A stretch of DNA of 64,000 nucleotides, from contig NZ_FNJA01000005.1 of NCBI RefSeq assembly GCF_900104385.1, positions 248,001 to 312,000 of the forward strand, written 5' to 3'. The number at the start of each line of letters is the position of its first letter. Within the stretch, counting starts at the first letter, position 1. The position numbers and the translations under genes are program-made. Under the pieces are notes generated by a model. That model saw only the letters and a list, made by a program, of their open reading frames with translations, did not search any database and was not told where the DNA came from. Positions 52,637 to 62,880 of the stretch are shown here, piece by piece. The stretch is from Rhodoferax sp. OV413. Lineage in GTDB: Bacteria > Pseudomonadota > Gammaproteobacteria > Burkholderiales > Burkholderiaceae_C.

Positions 52637-54018
52637 GCGCCCCCTCCCTGCACCACCGCCAATGGTTGCTCGCCAGTCACAGTTTCCAGCGCCTGCTCGG
52701 GTTTCTCGGCCATGTATTTCAGCACCGAGACATAGGCGACGATCAACGCCAGATACAAGGCAACATACAGCGCCAGTGTGAGCCCCACCATTAAGGGCGG
52801 TTGATCCGATGCCACATCGGCAGTCCGCAGAAGGCCATAAACGATGAAGGGTTGACGGCCAATCTCGGTGACGTACCAGCCGGCCACGGTAGCGACCCAG
52901 CCAGAGAAAGTCATCGCAGAAAACAGCCACAGCAGAGGGCGAGGCAAGCGCGCCGGCTGCCACTGTACGCGCCGGTAGAGCCAGCAGCCGAGCCAACTCG
53001 TCACGAGCATGAGGCCTCCCATACCGAGCATGATGCGAAAAGCGAAGAACATTGGCAACGGCGGTGGATGCGCCCCGGGAAAGTCGTTCATGCCTTTGAT
53101 TTCGCCATCGACCTCGTGGGTCAGGATCAAGCTCGCGCCCTTAGGCACGCCGATCTCGAAATGGTTCTTGCGCTGTTGCGCGTCGGGAATGGCGAACAGC
53201 AGCAAGGGTGCGCCGCGCTCGGTGTCCCACACGCCTTCGATGGCGGCGATCTTGGCCGGCTGGTGCTTGAGAGTGTTCAGCCCATGCATATCACCGACGA
53301 CGATCTGAACGGGAATCGCCAGCGCCGCGAGCGTGAGCCCCACACGCAATACTTTCGGCGCCGAGCGCTGCCCCACGCCACGCAGTATCTGCCATGCCGA
53401 CAAGCCCATAAGCAAAAAGGCACAGGTCAGCGCCGAGGCCAACAACATGTGGATAAACCGGTATGGAAATGAGGGGTTGAATACCACTTCAAGCCAGTTC
53501 CGTACCTGAAACTCCCCGTTCACGATCTCATGGCCCGCCGGCGTCTGCATCCATGAGTTCAACGCCAGAATCCAGAAGGCCGACAGTGTGGTGCCAAAGG
53601 CCACCAGAAAAGTCGACATCAAGTGCAGGCGCTCGCCGACTTTGCCGTGGCCGAACAGCATCACGCCCAGAAAGCCGGCTTCCAGGAAGAAGGCCGTCAG
53701 TACCTCATAGCCCAGCAGCGGGCCGGCAATACTTCCAACCTTCTCCATGAAACCCGGCCAGTTGGTGCCGAACTGGAAGCTCATGGTGATGCCGCTGACT
53801 ACGCCGAGCGCGAAAGTCAGCGCAAACACCTTGGTCCAGAAGCGGTAGGCGTCGAGCCAGCCCTGGGCACGCAGCGGCTCGCCGCTGCGGCCAGCTTTGA
53901 GCCAGCGCCAACGCAGGAACAGCAGCAGCCAGCCCAGACCGATGCTGATGGTTGGGAACAGGATGTGGAATGTGATGTTGGCCGCAAACTGCATGCGGGC
54001 CAGAGTGAACACGTCCAT
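52633..54018 (-). CDS. cioA: cytochrome bd / cyanide-insensitive oxidase subunit I
   Basis: A 461-aa haem-bearing subunit. The opening LARMQFAANITFHILFPTIS is the CioA version of the first helix with a haem-ligand histidine. Further, the GFLGVMLFGHGKVG segment, GNPW-like and the GRQPFIVYGLLRTAD motif appear. It is much shorter than E. coli CydA because the Q loop is short. The start at 54018 has GAGGG upstream. Its place beside the NDH-2 and PHB genes suggests a role in disposing of reductant. Confidence 0.93.
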   Translation of the reverse strand: MDVFTLARMQFAANITFHILFPTISIGLGWLLLFLRWRWLKAGRSGEPLRAQGWLDAYRFWTKVFALTFALGVVSGITMSFQFGTNWPGFMEKVGSIAGPLLGYEVLTAFFLEAGFLGVMLFGHGKVGERLHLMSTFLVAFGTTLSAFWILALNSWMQTPAGHEIVNGEFQVRNWLEVVFNPSFPYRFIHMLLASALTCAFLLMGLSAWQILRGVGQRSAPKVLRVGLTLAALAIPVQIVVGDMHGLNTLKHQPAKIAAIEGVWDTERGAPLLLFAIPDAQQRKNHFEIGVPKGASLILTHEVDGEIKGMNDFPGAHPPPLPMFFAFRIMLGMGGLMLVTSWLGCWLYRRVQWQPARLPRPLLWLFSAMTFSGWVATVAGWYVTEIGRQPFIVYGLLRTADVASDQPPLMVGLTLALYVALYLALIVAYVSVLKYMAEKPEQALETVTGEQPLAVVQGGGA

Positions 54019-54072
54019 CAAATCCCTCTCTGGTGGGTGTGCACAGCGCGTACCGGGATGTGGCCAAGCCGC

Positions 54073-54759
54073 TTACTTCTTCTTTGGACGGATCGGCTCG
54101 GGTGCGGCCTTGCCCTGCTGCAACGCCTCCGACATGCCGATGAGCACACCGCTAACCAGCGTCGCATAGCTGTCAAGCATGGCCTGCGACGTGCGCAGCC
54201 CTAGCGCCCGACCGTCGCGCAGGTTCTGGCGCGCGCTCTGCATCAATTGCTCGACCGCCGCCGCGGCTTGCGTCCCCGTAGCGCTGCCCTGGCTTTGCAT
54301 GGACTTTTGCACCGCATTCCATGGGCCTTCGAGTGCCGTTCCCGAAGCTTCGGCGGCCTTGCGCAGCGAGGCGAACAGTGCGTCCTCCATCTTCTCGGTG
54401 TCAGCCAGTGCCTTCTTCAACTGCTGCTCCTGCAGGCTCGCGCCCTGATCCAGCATCTGCTGCAGCGCGCGGCGATTCGCCTGCACAGCCTGCTCCAGAG
54501 CGCCGTCCATGCCGGCAACGGCCTTGCCAAGCAGGGACTCCAGTTCGGCCGCGCCCAGCGGATTGCCGGCGACGCCAGCGGATGCCGCTTGGGCCACCGT
54601 ATTGAGCACCTGCTTTATGTGCGCCAGAGTCAGCTCTCGGCCCTGTAGGGCCTTGAGAGTCGCCTCGCTGACGGCCTTGCGGACCGCCTCGCCCTGCTTT
54701 GCCGTGGCGGCGGAGAGTGTGCCGATCAGCGCGTCCTGATCTATGCCGTGTTTGATCAT
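54073..54759 (-). CDS. phasin-like helical protein, associated with PHB genes
   Basis: A 228-aa Ala/Gln/Lys-rich protein without signal or membrane segment and with almost no proline in its core. It is predicted nearly all helical with long amphipathic stretches (TAKQGEAVRKAVSEATLKAL; LQEQQLKKALADTEKMEDAL). I do not recognise a named domain. Composition and place directly after phaB suggest a granule-associated phasin or PHB regulator partner. AAGGAG before the ATG (54759) fixes the start. The C-terminus is basic (IRPKKK). Confidence 0.7.
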   Translation of the reverse strand: MIKHGIDQDALIGTLSAATAKQGEAVRKAVSEATLKALQGRELTLAHIKQVLNTVAQAASAGVAGNPLGAAELESLLGKAVAGMDGALEQAVQANRRALQQMLDQGASLQEQQLKKALADTEKMEDALFASLRKAAEASGTALEGPWNAVQKSMQSQGSATGTQAAAAVEQLMQSARQNLRDGRALGLRTSQAMLDSYATLVSGVLIGMSEALQQGKAAPEPIRPKKK

Positions 54760-54837
54760 CTTGTCTCCTTTAGGACTTGCAAGCACCCGGATGGCGGGCC
54801 AGAGGCCCTGCCTCCGGGTACTGCGCAAGTCGTTTTG

Positions 54838-55584
54838 TTATTGCATGTGCTGGCCACCGTTGATGGCGATATTCGCGCCGGTCACGAACGCAGCCTCTTC
54901 CGAAGCCAGGTAGATGATCAGGCCGGCCACTTCCTCAGGCTTGCCGAGTCGGCCTACGGGGATGTGCGGCAGTATCTTGCTGTCCAGCACCTCTCGGGGA
55001 ATTGCCGTAACCATCTTGGTGCCGATGTAGCCGGGCGATATCGTGTTGACGGTCACGCCCTTCTTCGCCACCTCGAGTGCCAAGGCCTTGGTGAAACCGT
55101 GCACACCGGCCTTGGCCGCCGAATAGTTGGTCTGACCGAACGCACCCTTACTGCCGTTGACCGACGAGACGTTGATAACCCGACCCCAGCCGCGCTCAAC
55201 CATCCCGTCGGCGACCTGCTTGCTCATATTGAACAGGCTGTCGAGGTTGGTACGCATCACAGCATCCCAATTGACCTTGTCCATCTTCTTGAAAGTCATG
55301 TCGCGGGTTATGCCGGCGTTGTTGACCAGTACATCCACCGGGCCGAGCTGGGCTTGCACCTGGGCCACGGCGGCCGTGCAGGAGTCGTAGTCGGCCACGT
55401 CACAGGGCACGGCCAGGATGTCGTAACCGCGTTCCTTCATCTGCGCCACCCACTCGCCATGCGTCTTGTTGCCCGGGGAATAGGTCACGGCCAGCTTGTA
55501 GCCCGCATCCACCATCTTGGTGGATATCGTCTCGCCCAGACCGCCCATGCCGCCGGTTACCAGCACCACTCGTTTTTGGTTCAT
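54838..55584 (-). CDS. phaB: acetoacetyl-CoA reductase
   Basis: A 248-aa short-chain dehydrogenase that reduces acetoacetyl-CoA to (R)-3-hydroxybutyryl-CoA, usually with NADPH. The cofactor site is VTGGMGGLGETIS; the catalytic triad is in VINVSSVNGSKGAFGQTNYSAAKAG (Ser, Tyr-x3-Lys). The NKTHGEWVAQMKERG segment is characteristic of PhaB. GGAG precedes the start at 55584. It directly follows phaA. Confidence 0.96.
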   Translation of the reverse strand: MNQKRVVLVTGGMGGLGETISTKMVDAGYKLAVTYSPGNKTHGEWVAQMKERGYDILAVPCDVADYDSCTAAVAQVQAQLGPVDVLVNNAGITRDMTFKKMDKVNWDAVMRTNLDSLFNMSKQVADGMVERGWGRVINVSSVNGSKGAFGQTNYSAAKAGVHGFTKALALEVAKKGVTVNTISPGYIGTKMVTAIPREVLDSKILPHIPVGRLGKPEEVAGLIIYLASEEAAFVTGANIAINGGQHMQ

Positions 55585-55618
55585 TTTGTCTGCTCCTCTT
55601 GGTTGTAAAAATAGAAAC

Positions 55619-56800
55619 TCAGGCACGCTCCACAGCCAGGGCCACGCCCATACCGCCACCTATGCACAGCGAGGCCAGGCCCTTGTTCGCGCCGCGGCGG
55701 CGCATCTCGTGCAGCAGGGTCACCAAGATGCGGCAGCCGGAAGCGCCGATGGGGTGGCCGATGGCGATGGCGCCGCCGTTGACATTGATCTTGCTGGTGT
55801 CCCAGCCCATCTCCTGGTTCACCGCGCAGGCCTGGGCCGCGAAGGCTTCGTTGATTTCCATCAGGTCCAGGTCCTGTGCCCTCCATCCTGCCTTTTTCAA
55901 GCACAGTTGCGAGGCTGGCACTGGTCCCATGCCCATGATGGTTGGGTCTAGCCCAGCGCTGGCGTAGGCGCGGATCACCGCCAGTGGCTGCAGGCCCAGG
56001 GCGGCGGCGCGCTGGGCCGACATCACCAGCACCGCGGCCGCTCCGTCGTTCAGGCCCGAGGCATTACCAGCCGTTACCGAACCAGCCTTGTCGAAGGCCG
56101 GGCGCAGGGCAGCCAAGGCCTCGGCACTGGTCTTGCGGTTGACGAACTCGTCGACCGAGAAAACGATCGGGTCGCCTTTCTTCTGGACAATGCTGAAGGG
56201 CAGTATCTCGTCGTTGAAACGGCCCGCATCCTGTGCAGCCAGGGCCTTGAGTTGGGACGCCAGGGCAAACGCGTCCTGCGTCTCGCGGTTGATGCCGTAT
56301 TTCTTCGCCACGTTCTCGGCCGTGGTACCCATGTGGTATTGGTTGTACACGTCCCACAGACCGTCGGTGATCATGGTGTCGACCAGCTTCCAGTCACCCA
56401 TGCGCTGGCCGTCACGGGAACCCGGCAGCACATGGGGCGCAGCGCTCATGTTTTCTTGCCCCCCTGCCACGACGATCTCGGCATCGCAGCACTTCACCGC
56501 CTGCGCCGCCAGCATCACTGCCTTCAGGCCCGAGCCGCAGACCTTGTTGATGGTCAGGCCGGGCACTGCCTGTGGCAGGCCGGACTTGATCACCGTTTGG
56601 CGCGCCGGGTTCTGGCCGGAACCGGCGGTGAGAACCTGGCCCATGATGACTTCCGAAATGGCATCGCCCGGAACGCCGGCTTTGGCCAGCAGGCCTTTGA
56701 CCACATGCGCGCCCAGGTCGGGCGCCGCCGTCTTGGCGAGCGAGCCGCCGAATTTACCCACAGCCGTGCGTTGTGCGGCCACGATGACGATGTCGTTCAT
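55619..56800 (-). CDS. phaA: acetyl-CoA acetyltransferase (beta-ketothiolase)
   Basis: A 393-aa thiolase that condenses two acetyl-CoA to acetoacetyl-CoA, the entry step to polyhydroxybutyrate. The acylation cysteine is in NKVCGSGLKAVMLAAQ (near residue 89), the active His in NVNGGAIAIGHPIGASGCRI and the second Cys in ASLCIGGGMG. The start at 56800 (MNDIVIVAAQRTAVGKFGG) has GGAG ahead. The polymerase gene phaC is not in the window. Confidence 0.96.
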   Translation of the reverse strand: MNDIVIVAAQRTAVGKFGGSLAKTAAPDLGAHVVKGLLAKAGVPGDAISEVIMGQVLTAGSGQNPARQTVIKSGLPQAVPGLTINKVCGSGLKAVMLAAQAVKCCDAEIVVAGGQENMSAAPHVLPGSRDGQRMGDWKLVDTMITDGLWDVYNQYHMGTTAENVAKKYGINRETQDAFALASQLKALAAQDAGRFNDEILPFSIVQKKGDPIVFSVDEFVNRKTSAEALAALRPAFDKAGSVTAGNASGLNDGAAAVLVMSAQRAAALGLQPLAVIRAYASAGLDPTIMGMGPVPASQLCLKKAGWRAQDLDLMEINEAFAAQACAVNQEMGWDTSKINVNGGAIAIGHPIGASGCRILVTLLHEMRRRGANKGLASLCIGGGMGVALAVERA

Positions 56801-56860
56801 GAATGTCTCCTTGTTGATGCGCAAAAAATAGATACGTGGGGGAAAGAGTGATGACTGGTC

Positions 56861-58195
56861 TCAATGCAGCTTGACGTGCGGCTCGGTGCGCCGCGTGATC
56901 ATGCGGGCCAGCGTGTCCAGCGCCACCTTGAAGAAGCCGTGTAGCGCCAGCTCGTGCATCTTGTAAAGCGACACATACATCAGCCGGGCGAAAGCGCCTT
57001 CTACCATCAGGCTGCCACCGATCAGGCCGCCCATCATGTTGCCCACAGTGCTGAACTCGCCGAGCGACACCAAAGAGCCGAAGTCGCGGTAGCGGTAGGG
57101 CTTGAGCAGCTTGCCGGACATTCGGCGAAGTATCTGCACAGCGACGTGCGATGCCTGCTGGTGTGCAGCCTGGGCCCGCGGCGGTACGAAGCCGCCTTTG
57201 CCGCCATTAGCCTCGGGCCAGACGCAGGCCGCGCAGTCACCGATCACAAACACGTTTTCGTCGCGCGTGGTCTGCAGCGTAGGCAGCACGACGAGCTGGT
57301 TGCTGCGGTTACTTTCGAGCCCAGCGATATCCTTCAGGAAATCTGCCGCCTTGACCCCTGCCGCCCACACCACCAACTCGGCCGGCAGCACGCGACCATC
57401 AGCCAGCCGCACGCCATTAGCCTGCACCTCAGCAACCTTGGCGGACGTGTGCACAACCACGCCGAGCTTGCGCAGAAGCACCTCGGTGGCCTGCGACATG
57501 CGCGGTGGCAGCGCCGGTAGCACCCGGTCCGCAGCCTCGATCAGGCAGACCTGGATGTCTTTCTCGGCATCGACCCGGTCCAGCCCGTAGGCCACCACCT
57601 CGCGCGTGGTGCGGTGCAGTTCCGCCGCCAGCTCTACGCCAGTAGCACCGGCACCGATGATGGCCACATGCAGCTGCTCGGGCCGCAAGGGCTCGGTCTG
57701 GGCATGGGCACGGATGCAGGCATTGACCATACGCTCGTTGAAGCGCCGCGCGTCAGCCTTGGATTCCAGCTTCAGCGCATGCTCGCTCACGCCCGGTGTG
57801 CCGAAGTCGTTGCTGTGGCTGCCCAGCGCCAACACCAGCGTGTCGTAGCCAAAACTGCGGTCGGGCGTCACCTCTCGGCCCTCGCTGTCGTGGTAGGCTG
57901 CAACATGCACCTCGCGGCGCTCGCGGTCGAGCGCTGTCATCTCCCCCACGCGGAAGCGAAAGTGGTGCCAGTGCGCCTGGGCCAGGTAATCCACCTCGTG
58001 CGCGCTCATATCCATGCTGCCGGAAGCGATTTCGTGCAGCTTGGGTTTCCACACGTGGGTGCGGTTCTTGTCGACCAGGGTAATGTCGGCGCGGCCGCGC
58101 TTACCTAGCGTGTCACCGAGCCGGGTGGCCAGCTCTAACCCACCAGCACCGCCACCAACGATGACGATGCGGTGTCTCGGCATGAGGTTGCTCAT
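56861..58195 (-). CDS. ndh: type II NADH:quinone oxidoreductase (NDH-2)
   Basis: A 444-aa peripheral-membrane flavoprotein. The FAD site is IVIVGGGAGGLELATRLGD, the NADH site VAIIGAGATGVELAAELHR. The VVWAAGVKA and NVFVIGDCAACVWPE segments are typical of Ndh, and an amphipathic C-terminal region (~residues 390-440) would bind the membrane. It passes electrons to quinone without pumping. The start could be MSNL (58195) or MPRH (58183); no Shine-Dalgarno decides. Confidence 0.93.
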   Translation of the reverse strand: MSNLMPRHRIVIVGGGAGGLELATRLGDTLGKRGRADITLVDKNRTHVWKPKLHEIASGSMDMSAHEVDYLAQAHWHHFRFRVGEMTALDRERREVHVAAYHDSEGREVTPDRSFGYDTLVLALGSHSNDFGTPGVSEHALKLESKADARRFNERMVNACIRAHAQTEPLRPEQLHVAIIGAGATGVELAAELHRTTREVVAYGLDRVDAEKDIQVCLIEAADRVLPALPPRMSQATEVLLRKLGVVVHTSAKVAEVQANGVRLADGRVLPAELVVWAAGVKAADFLKDIAGLESNRSNQLVVLPTLQTTRDENVFVIGDCAACVWPEANGGKGGFVPPRAQAAHQQASHVAVQILRRMSGKLLKPYRYRDFGSLVSLGEFSTVGNMMGGLIGGSLMVEGAFARLMYVSLYKMHELALHGFFKVALDTLARMITRRTEPHVKLH

Positions 58196-58231
58196 GGTGC
58201 GGATCACAGGGAAGTAGATGGCGGCAGCGCC

Positions 58232-59575
58232 TCAGCGCACCGGCCCTGCAGGCATGTGGGTCTCCACCACGTCGAGTACCGCCTCCGGTTCGTCGGCTTC
58301 GGCGCTGGCGCCCTGGTCGAGATGCCGACGCATGCGCTCGGTATCGAGATCACCAGTCCACTTGGCGACCACCAGCGTGGCCACACCGTTGCCGATCAGA
58401 TTGGTCAGCGCACGGGCCTCAGACATGAATCGGTCGATACCTAAGATCAAGGCCAGGCCGGCCACCGGCACATGGCCCACGGCCGACAACGTGGCCGCAA
58501 GCACGATGAAGCCGCTGCCGGTGACCCCTGCCGCACCCTTGGATGTCAGCAACAGTACCAATAACAGTGTTATCTGGTGTGTGATGTCCAGGGGCGTGTT
58601 GGTGGCCTGGGCAATGAAGACGGCGGCCATGGTCAGGTAGATGGAGGTACCGTCCAGATTGAACGAATAGCCAGTGGGAATCACCAGGCCGACCACCGAC
58701 TTCTTGGCGCCAAGGTTCTCCATCTTGACCATCATGCGCGGCAGCGCTGCCTCACTCGACGATGTGCCCAGCACGATCAGCAGCTCTTCCTTGATGTACT
58801 TGATGAACTTCCAGATGCTGAAGCCATGGGCTTTGGCGATGCCGCCGAGCACGATAAAGATGAACAGCAAGCAGGTAATGTAGAAGGTCGCCATGAGCTG
58901 GCCGAGCTGCAACAACGAGCCAACACCGTATTTCCCGATGGTGAAAGCCATCGCTCCGAAGGCGCCGATGGGTGCCACCTTCATGATGTAACCGACGATG
59001 GAGAACAGCACATGCGAAAACTTCTCTATGAAATCGAACACCAAGGTGCCACGGCCGCCGAACTTGTGTAACGCAAATCCGAACATCACGGCGAACAGCA
59101 GCACCTGCAGGATCTCACCCTTGGCGAAAGCGTCAACCACCGTGCTCGGGATAACGTTCAGCAGGAAGTCCGTGGTCGAAGCCATCTTGCCGGGTCCGGT
59201 ATAGGCGGCGATGGACTTGGCATCCAGCGTAGTCGGGTCAATATTCATGCCCACCCCGGGCTTCACCAAGTTGATGATCACCAGACCTACGACGAGCGCA
59301 ACGCTACTGACAATTTCAAAATACAGTAAAGCCAGGCCTCCGGTCTTGCCGACCTTCTTCATGTCTTCCATGCCAGCAATCCCAACCACCACGGTGCAAA
59401 AGATGATCGGCGCGATGATCATCTTAATCAACTTGATGAAGCCGTCACCCAGGGGCTTCATTGCCTCACCCGTTTGGGGGTAGAAATGCCCGAGAAGAAC
59501 CCCCACGACGATGGCCGTAATGACCTGAAAGTACAGGGACTTATAGAAAGGCTTGGGTACGTTTTGATGGTCCAC
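58232..59575 (-). CDS. dctA: C4-dicarboxylate symporter DctA
   Basis: A 447-aa secondary transporter for succinate, fumarate and malate, of the glutamate:cation (DAACS) family. Signature parts are [20 protein letters not shown], the serine-rich hairpin [14 protein letters not shown], and [18 protein letters not shown]. Translation starts at a GTG (59575) with AGGAG 6 bases ahead. The matching sensor-regulator genes dctB and dctD lie 7-8 kb downstream in the same run. I could not find a sigma-54 promoter in its 27-base leader. Confidence 0.97.
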   Translation of the reverse strand: MDHQNVPKPFYKSLYFQVITAIVVGVLLGHFYPQTGEAMKPLGDGFIKLIKMIIAPIIFCTVVVGIAGMEDMKKVGKTGGLALLYFEIVSSVALVVGLVIINLVKPGVGMNIDPTTLDAKSIAAYTGPGKMASTTDFLLNVIPSTVVDAFAKGEILQVLLFAVMFGFALHKFGGRGTLVFDFIEKFSHVLFSIVGYIMKVAPIGAFGAMAFTIGKYGVGSLLQLGQLMATFYITCLLFIFIVLGGIAKAHGFSIWKFIKYIKEELLIVLGTSSSEAALPRMMVKMENLGAKKSVVGLVIPTGYSFNLDGTSIYLTMAAVFIAQATNTPLDITHQITLLLVLLLTSKGAAGVTGSGFIVLAATLSAVGHVPVAGLALILGIDRFMSEARALTNLIGNGVATLVVAKWTGDLDTERMRRHLDQGASAEADEPEAVLDVVETHMPAGPVR

Positions 59576-59602
59576 GGATGTCTCCTAAATTGATCTTCTG
59601 GT

Positions 59603-60550
59603 TCATATGCCGGCAGCATGGGCCTGCCGGTCCGCGTGATAACTGGATCGCACCAGCGGTCCGCAGGCGGCGTGCGCAAAGCCCATGGCGCGTGCCTGTT
59701 CGGCGATTGCCTCGAACTGCCTCGGCTCCACATAACGCCGCACCGGCAGGTTGCCCGGTCGCGGCTGCAGGTACTGCCCCACGGTCAACATGTCCACACC
59801 GTGCAAACGCAGGTCGTGCATGACTTCCAGCACTTCATCGTCGGTTTCGCCCAGGCCCAGCATCAGGCCTGACTTGGTCGGCACCTCCGGGCAGCGCTGT
59901 TTGAAGGACTGCAGCAGGCGCAGCGAGTGGCCGTAGTCCGCGCCCGGCCGCGCCTGGCGGTACAGGCGCGGCACGGTCTCGAGGTTGTGGTTCATCACGT
60001 CTGGCGGATTGGCCGCCAGAATGTCCAGCGCCAGCGTGGCCCGGCCTCGAAAGTCCGGCGTCAGCACCTCGATGCGGGTGGCGGACGACTGCCGGCGTAT
60101 GGCGGCGATGCATTCGGCGAAATGCGCCGCGCCACCATCGCGCAGGTCATCGCGGTCCACACTGGTCACTACCACGTAGTTCAGTTCGAGCCGGGCCACG
60201 GTATCGGCCAGGTTCTGCGGCTCCAGCGGGTCAGGCGGCTGGGGCCGGCCGTGGGCAACGTCGCAGAACGGACAGCGGCGCGTGCATAGCGCGCCCAGCA
60301 CCATGAAGGTCGCCGTGCCCTTGCCGAAGCACTCGCCGATGTTCGGGCACGAAGCTTCCTCGCACACGGTGTGCAGCTTCGCCTCGCGCAGCACGCGCTT
60401 GACCGTATGGAAGTTCTCGGCCTGCGACAAGCGCACGCGGATCCAGTCCGGCTTAGGCAGCGCCACGGTCGCGTCCACCCGGATGGGTATGCGCGCGGTC
60501 TTGGCACTGCCGCGCTGTGGCCCGGCAATGGCAGCTTCTTGGACAGTCAT
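59603..60550 (-). CDS. lipA: lipoyl synthase
   Basis: A 315-aa radical-SAM enzyme that inserts sulfur into octanoyl-carrier domains. The auxiliary cluster is in [12 protein letters not shown]; the radical SAM cluster is CTRRCPFC; the C-terminal RSSYHAD motif provides the cluster serine. The start at 60550 is one base after the maeB stop. A lipoyl synthase next to lpdA suggests it serves a dehydrogenase complex encoded here. The usual lipB partner is not present. Confidence 0.96.
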   Translation of the reverse strand: MTVQEAAIAGPQRGSAKTARIPIRVDATVALPKPDWIRVRLSQAENFHTVKRVLREAKLHTVCEEASCPNIGECFGKGTATFMVLGALCTRRCPFCDVAHGRPQPPDPLEPQNLADTVARLELNYVVVTSVDRDDLRDGGAAHFAECIAAIRRQSSATRIEVLTPDFRGRATLALDILAANPPDVMNHNLETVPRLYRQARPGADYGHSLRLLQSFKQRCPEVPTKSGLMLGLGETDDEVLEVMHDLRLHGVDMLTVGQYLQPRPGNLPVRRYVEPRQFEAIAEQARAMGFAHAACGPLVRSSYHADRQAHAAGI

Positions 60551-60551
60551 A

Positions 60552-62846
60552 TCAATCAATCGCGTGTATTGAGGCACGCTGCAAGCTGACATCGACCACC
60601 GCCAGCGCCGTCATATTGACGATGCGCCGCACCGTCGATGACGGTGTGAGGATGTGCACCGGTCGCGCCGCACCCAACAGGATGCCGCCCACCGTGATGC
60701 CGCTGCCGGCGGCGATGCGCAGCAGGTTGTACGAGATATTGGCCGCGTCGACGTTGGGCATCACCAGCACATTGGCTTCGGTACTCAGACCCGACTCGGG
60801 GAACTCATGGTCGAGAATCGTCTTGGACAGGGCTGCGTCACCGCGCATCTCGCCTTCCACCGCCAATTTCGGATCACGGGCCCGGATCAAACCCAGGGCG
60901 GTGCGCATCTTCGCGGCAGAAGGAGCATCCGAACTGCCGAAGCTGGAATGCGAAAGCAGCGCCACGCTCGGCGTTACGCCGAATCGTCGCACCGCCTCGG
61001 CGGCCAGCAATGCAATCTCGGCCACCTGTTCGGCATCGGGGTCGCGATTCACATGGGTATCGCAAATAAAAAGCTGACGCCCAGGCAACATCAGCATCTG
61101 CATCGCCGCCATGGTCTGGCTGCCCGGGCGCAGACCGATCACGTCACGCACATGGCGCAGGTGGTCGCCGTAGCTGCCGAAAGTGCCGCACAACATGGCA
61201 TCGGCGCGACCCTGCCGCACCAGCATCGCCGCCAGCAGCGTGCAGCGGCTGCGCATCTCGGCGCGCGCCGTTGCAGGGGAGACGCCATCGCGTCGCTTCA
61301 GTTGGTAGTAGTCTGCGGCGGCATCACCGTAAACATGTGGGTCGAGCAAGTTGATGGCCTCGCAGTCCTTGCCAAGCTCAATGCGCAGGCCAAACTGGGC
61401 GATACGCTGGGCGATGACATCGGGGCGCCCCAGCAGCAGCGGCCGCGCGAGCCCCTCGTCAACCACCACCTGGGCGGCACGCAGCACGCGCTCGTCCTCG
61501 CCTTCGGCGTAAACCACGCGCTTTGGCGCCCGCTTGGCTGCGGCGAACACGGGCTGCATGCTGCTGCCCGATTGGTAGACAAACTGCGACAGTTGTTGGC
61601 GGTAGGCGAGCAAGTCGGCAATTGGCCGCTGAGCCACACCGCTGTCCATGGCCGCCTTGGCCACTGCTGGCGCCACCACCTCGATCAGACGTGGGTCAAA
61701 CGGCTTGGGGATCAGGTAGTCGCGCCCAAAGCGCAGGCCGACCGTGCCGTACGCCTGGGCCACGGTTTCCGGAATCTCCACCAGCGCCAGCTCGGCAATT
61801 GCACGCACCGCGGCCAGCTTCATCTCTTCGTTGATGGTGGTAGCACCCACATCGAGTGCGCCACGGAAGATGAACGGGAAGCACAGCACGTTGTTCACCT
61901 GGTTCGGGTAGTCCGAACGACCGGTTCCGATGATGGCGTCGGGCCGCGCGGCCAGCGCCTCCTCGGGCATGATTTCCGGCGACGGATTGGCCATCGCCAG
62001 GATGATCGGGGCCTGGGCCATGGTCTTGACCATCTCGGGCTTGAGCACGCCGCCGGCCGACAGGCCGAGGAAGATGTCGGCACCTTCGATGATGTCACCC
62101 AGCGTACGGGCGCTGGTGTTCTGCGCATAACGCGCCTTGTTCGGGTCCATGCCCTCGGTGCGGCCGATGTAGACAACTCCCTTCGCATCACTGACATACA
62201 CGTTTTCACGGCGCACACCCAGGCTCACCGCCAGATCCAGACAAGCCAGCGCCGCGGCGCCGGCGCCCGAGGCGACCAGCTTGACCTTGGCGATGTCCTT
62301 GCCCACATGCTTGAGCGCGTTCAGGATCGCCGCTGCGGCGACGATGGCCGTGCCGTGCTGGTCATCGTGGAACACCGGGATCTTCATGCGCTCGCGCAGC
62401 TTGGTCTCGATGTAGAAGCACTCAGGTGCCTTGATGTCCTCGAGGTTGATGCCGCCGAAGGTCGGCTCCATGCGGGCGATGGTGTCGATCAGCTTGTCCG
62501 GATCGAGCTCGTCGAGTTCGATGTCGAACACGTCGATGCCGGCGAATTTCTTGAACAGGCAGCCCTTGCCCTCCATCACCGGTTTACCGGCCAGCGGGCC
62601 GATATTGCCCAGACCCAGCACCGCCGTGCCATTGGTGATCACCGCCACCAGGTTGTTGCGCGCTGTCAGGTTGCCGGCTTCGCGCGGATCATCGACGATG
62701 GCCAGGCAGGCCTCGGCCACGCCGGGCGAATAGGCCAGGCCCAGGTCGCGCTGGGTGACCATGGCCTTGGTGGGCATCACCGAGATCTTGCCCGGCGTCG
62801 GATAGCGGTGGTAGTCGAGTGCGGCTTCCCGCAGATTGTCGGTCAT
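60552..62846 (-). CDS. maeB: NADP-dependent malic enzyme MaeB, with phosphotransacetylase-like domain
   Basis: A 764-aa two-domain protein. Residues ~1-430 form malic enzyme ([21 protein letters not shown], the [19 protein letters not shown] metal/substrate region, [17 protein letters not shown] for NADP). Residues ~440-764 form a phosphotransacetylase-like regulatory domain. It decarboxylates malate to pyruvate and yields NADPH. It lies between an alpha/beta hydrolase gene (34 bases) and lipA (1 base). Confidence 0.96.
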   Translation of the reverse strand: MTDNLREAALDYHRYPTPGKISVMPTKAMVTQRDLGLAYSPGVAEACLAIVDDPREAGNLTARNNLVAVITNGTAVLGLGNIGPLAGKPVMEGKGCLFKKFAGIDVFDIELDELDPDKLIDTIARMEPTFGGINLEDIKAPECFYIETKLRERMKIPVFHDDQHGTAIVAAAAILNALKHVGKDIAKVKLVASGAGAAALACLDLAVSLGVRRENVYVSDAKGVVYIGRTEGMDPNKARYAQNTSARTLGDIIEGADIFLGLSAGGVLKPEMVKTMAQAPIILAMANPSPEIMPEEALAARPDAIIGTGRSDYPNQVNNVLCFPFIFRGALDVGATTINEEMKLAAVRAIAELALVEIPETVAQAYGTVGLRFGRDYLIPKPFDPRLIEVVAPAVAKAAMDSGVAQRPIADLLAYRQQLSQFVYQSGSSMQPVFAAAKRAPKRVVYAEGEDERVLRAAQVVVDEGLARPLLLGRPDVIAQRIAQFGLRIELGKDCEAINLLDPHVYGDAAADYYQLKRRDGVSPATARAEMRSRCTLLAAMLVRQGRADAMLCGTFGSYGDHLRHVRDVIGLRPGSQTMAAMQMLMLPGRQLFICDTHVNRDPDAEQVAEIALLAAEAVRRFGVTPSVALLSHSSFGSSDAPSAAKMRTALGLIRARDPKLAVEGEMRGDAALSKTILDHEFPESGLSTEANVLVMPNVDAANISYNLLRIAAGSGITVGGILLGAARPVHILTPSSTVRRIVNMTALAVVDVSLQRASIHAID

Positions 62847-62880
62847 GGTTTTGTCTCCGTTCTTATCAAAGGGGATGGAT

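Noticed and set aside
59576-59720. Sigma-54 promoter for dctA
   Set aside because: A GCAA and a CGTGCC occur in the lipA 3' end, but their spacing (11 bases) does not fit the -24/-12 arrangement.
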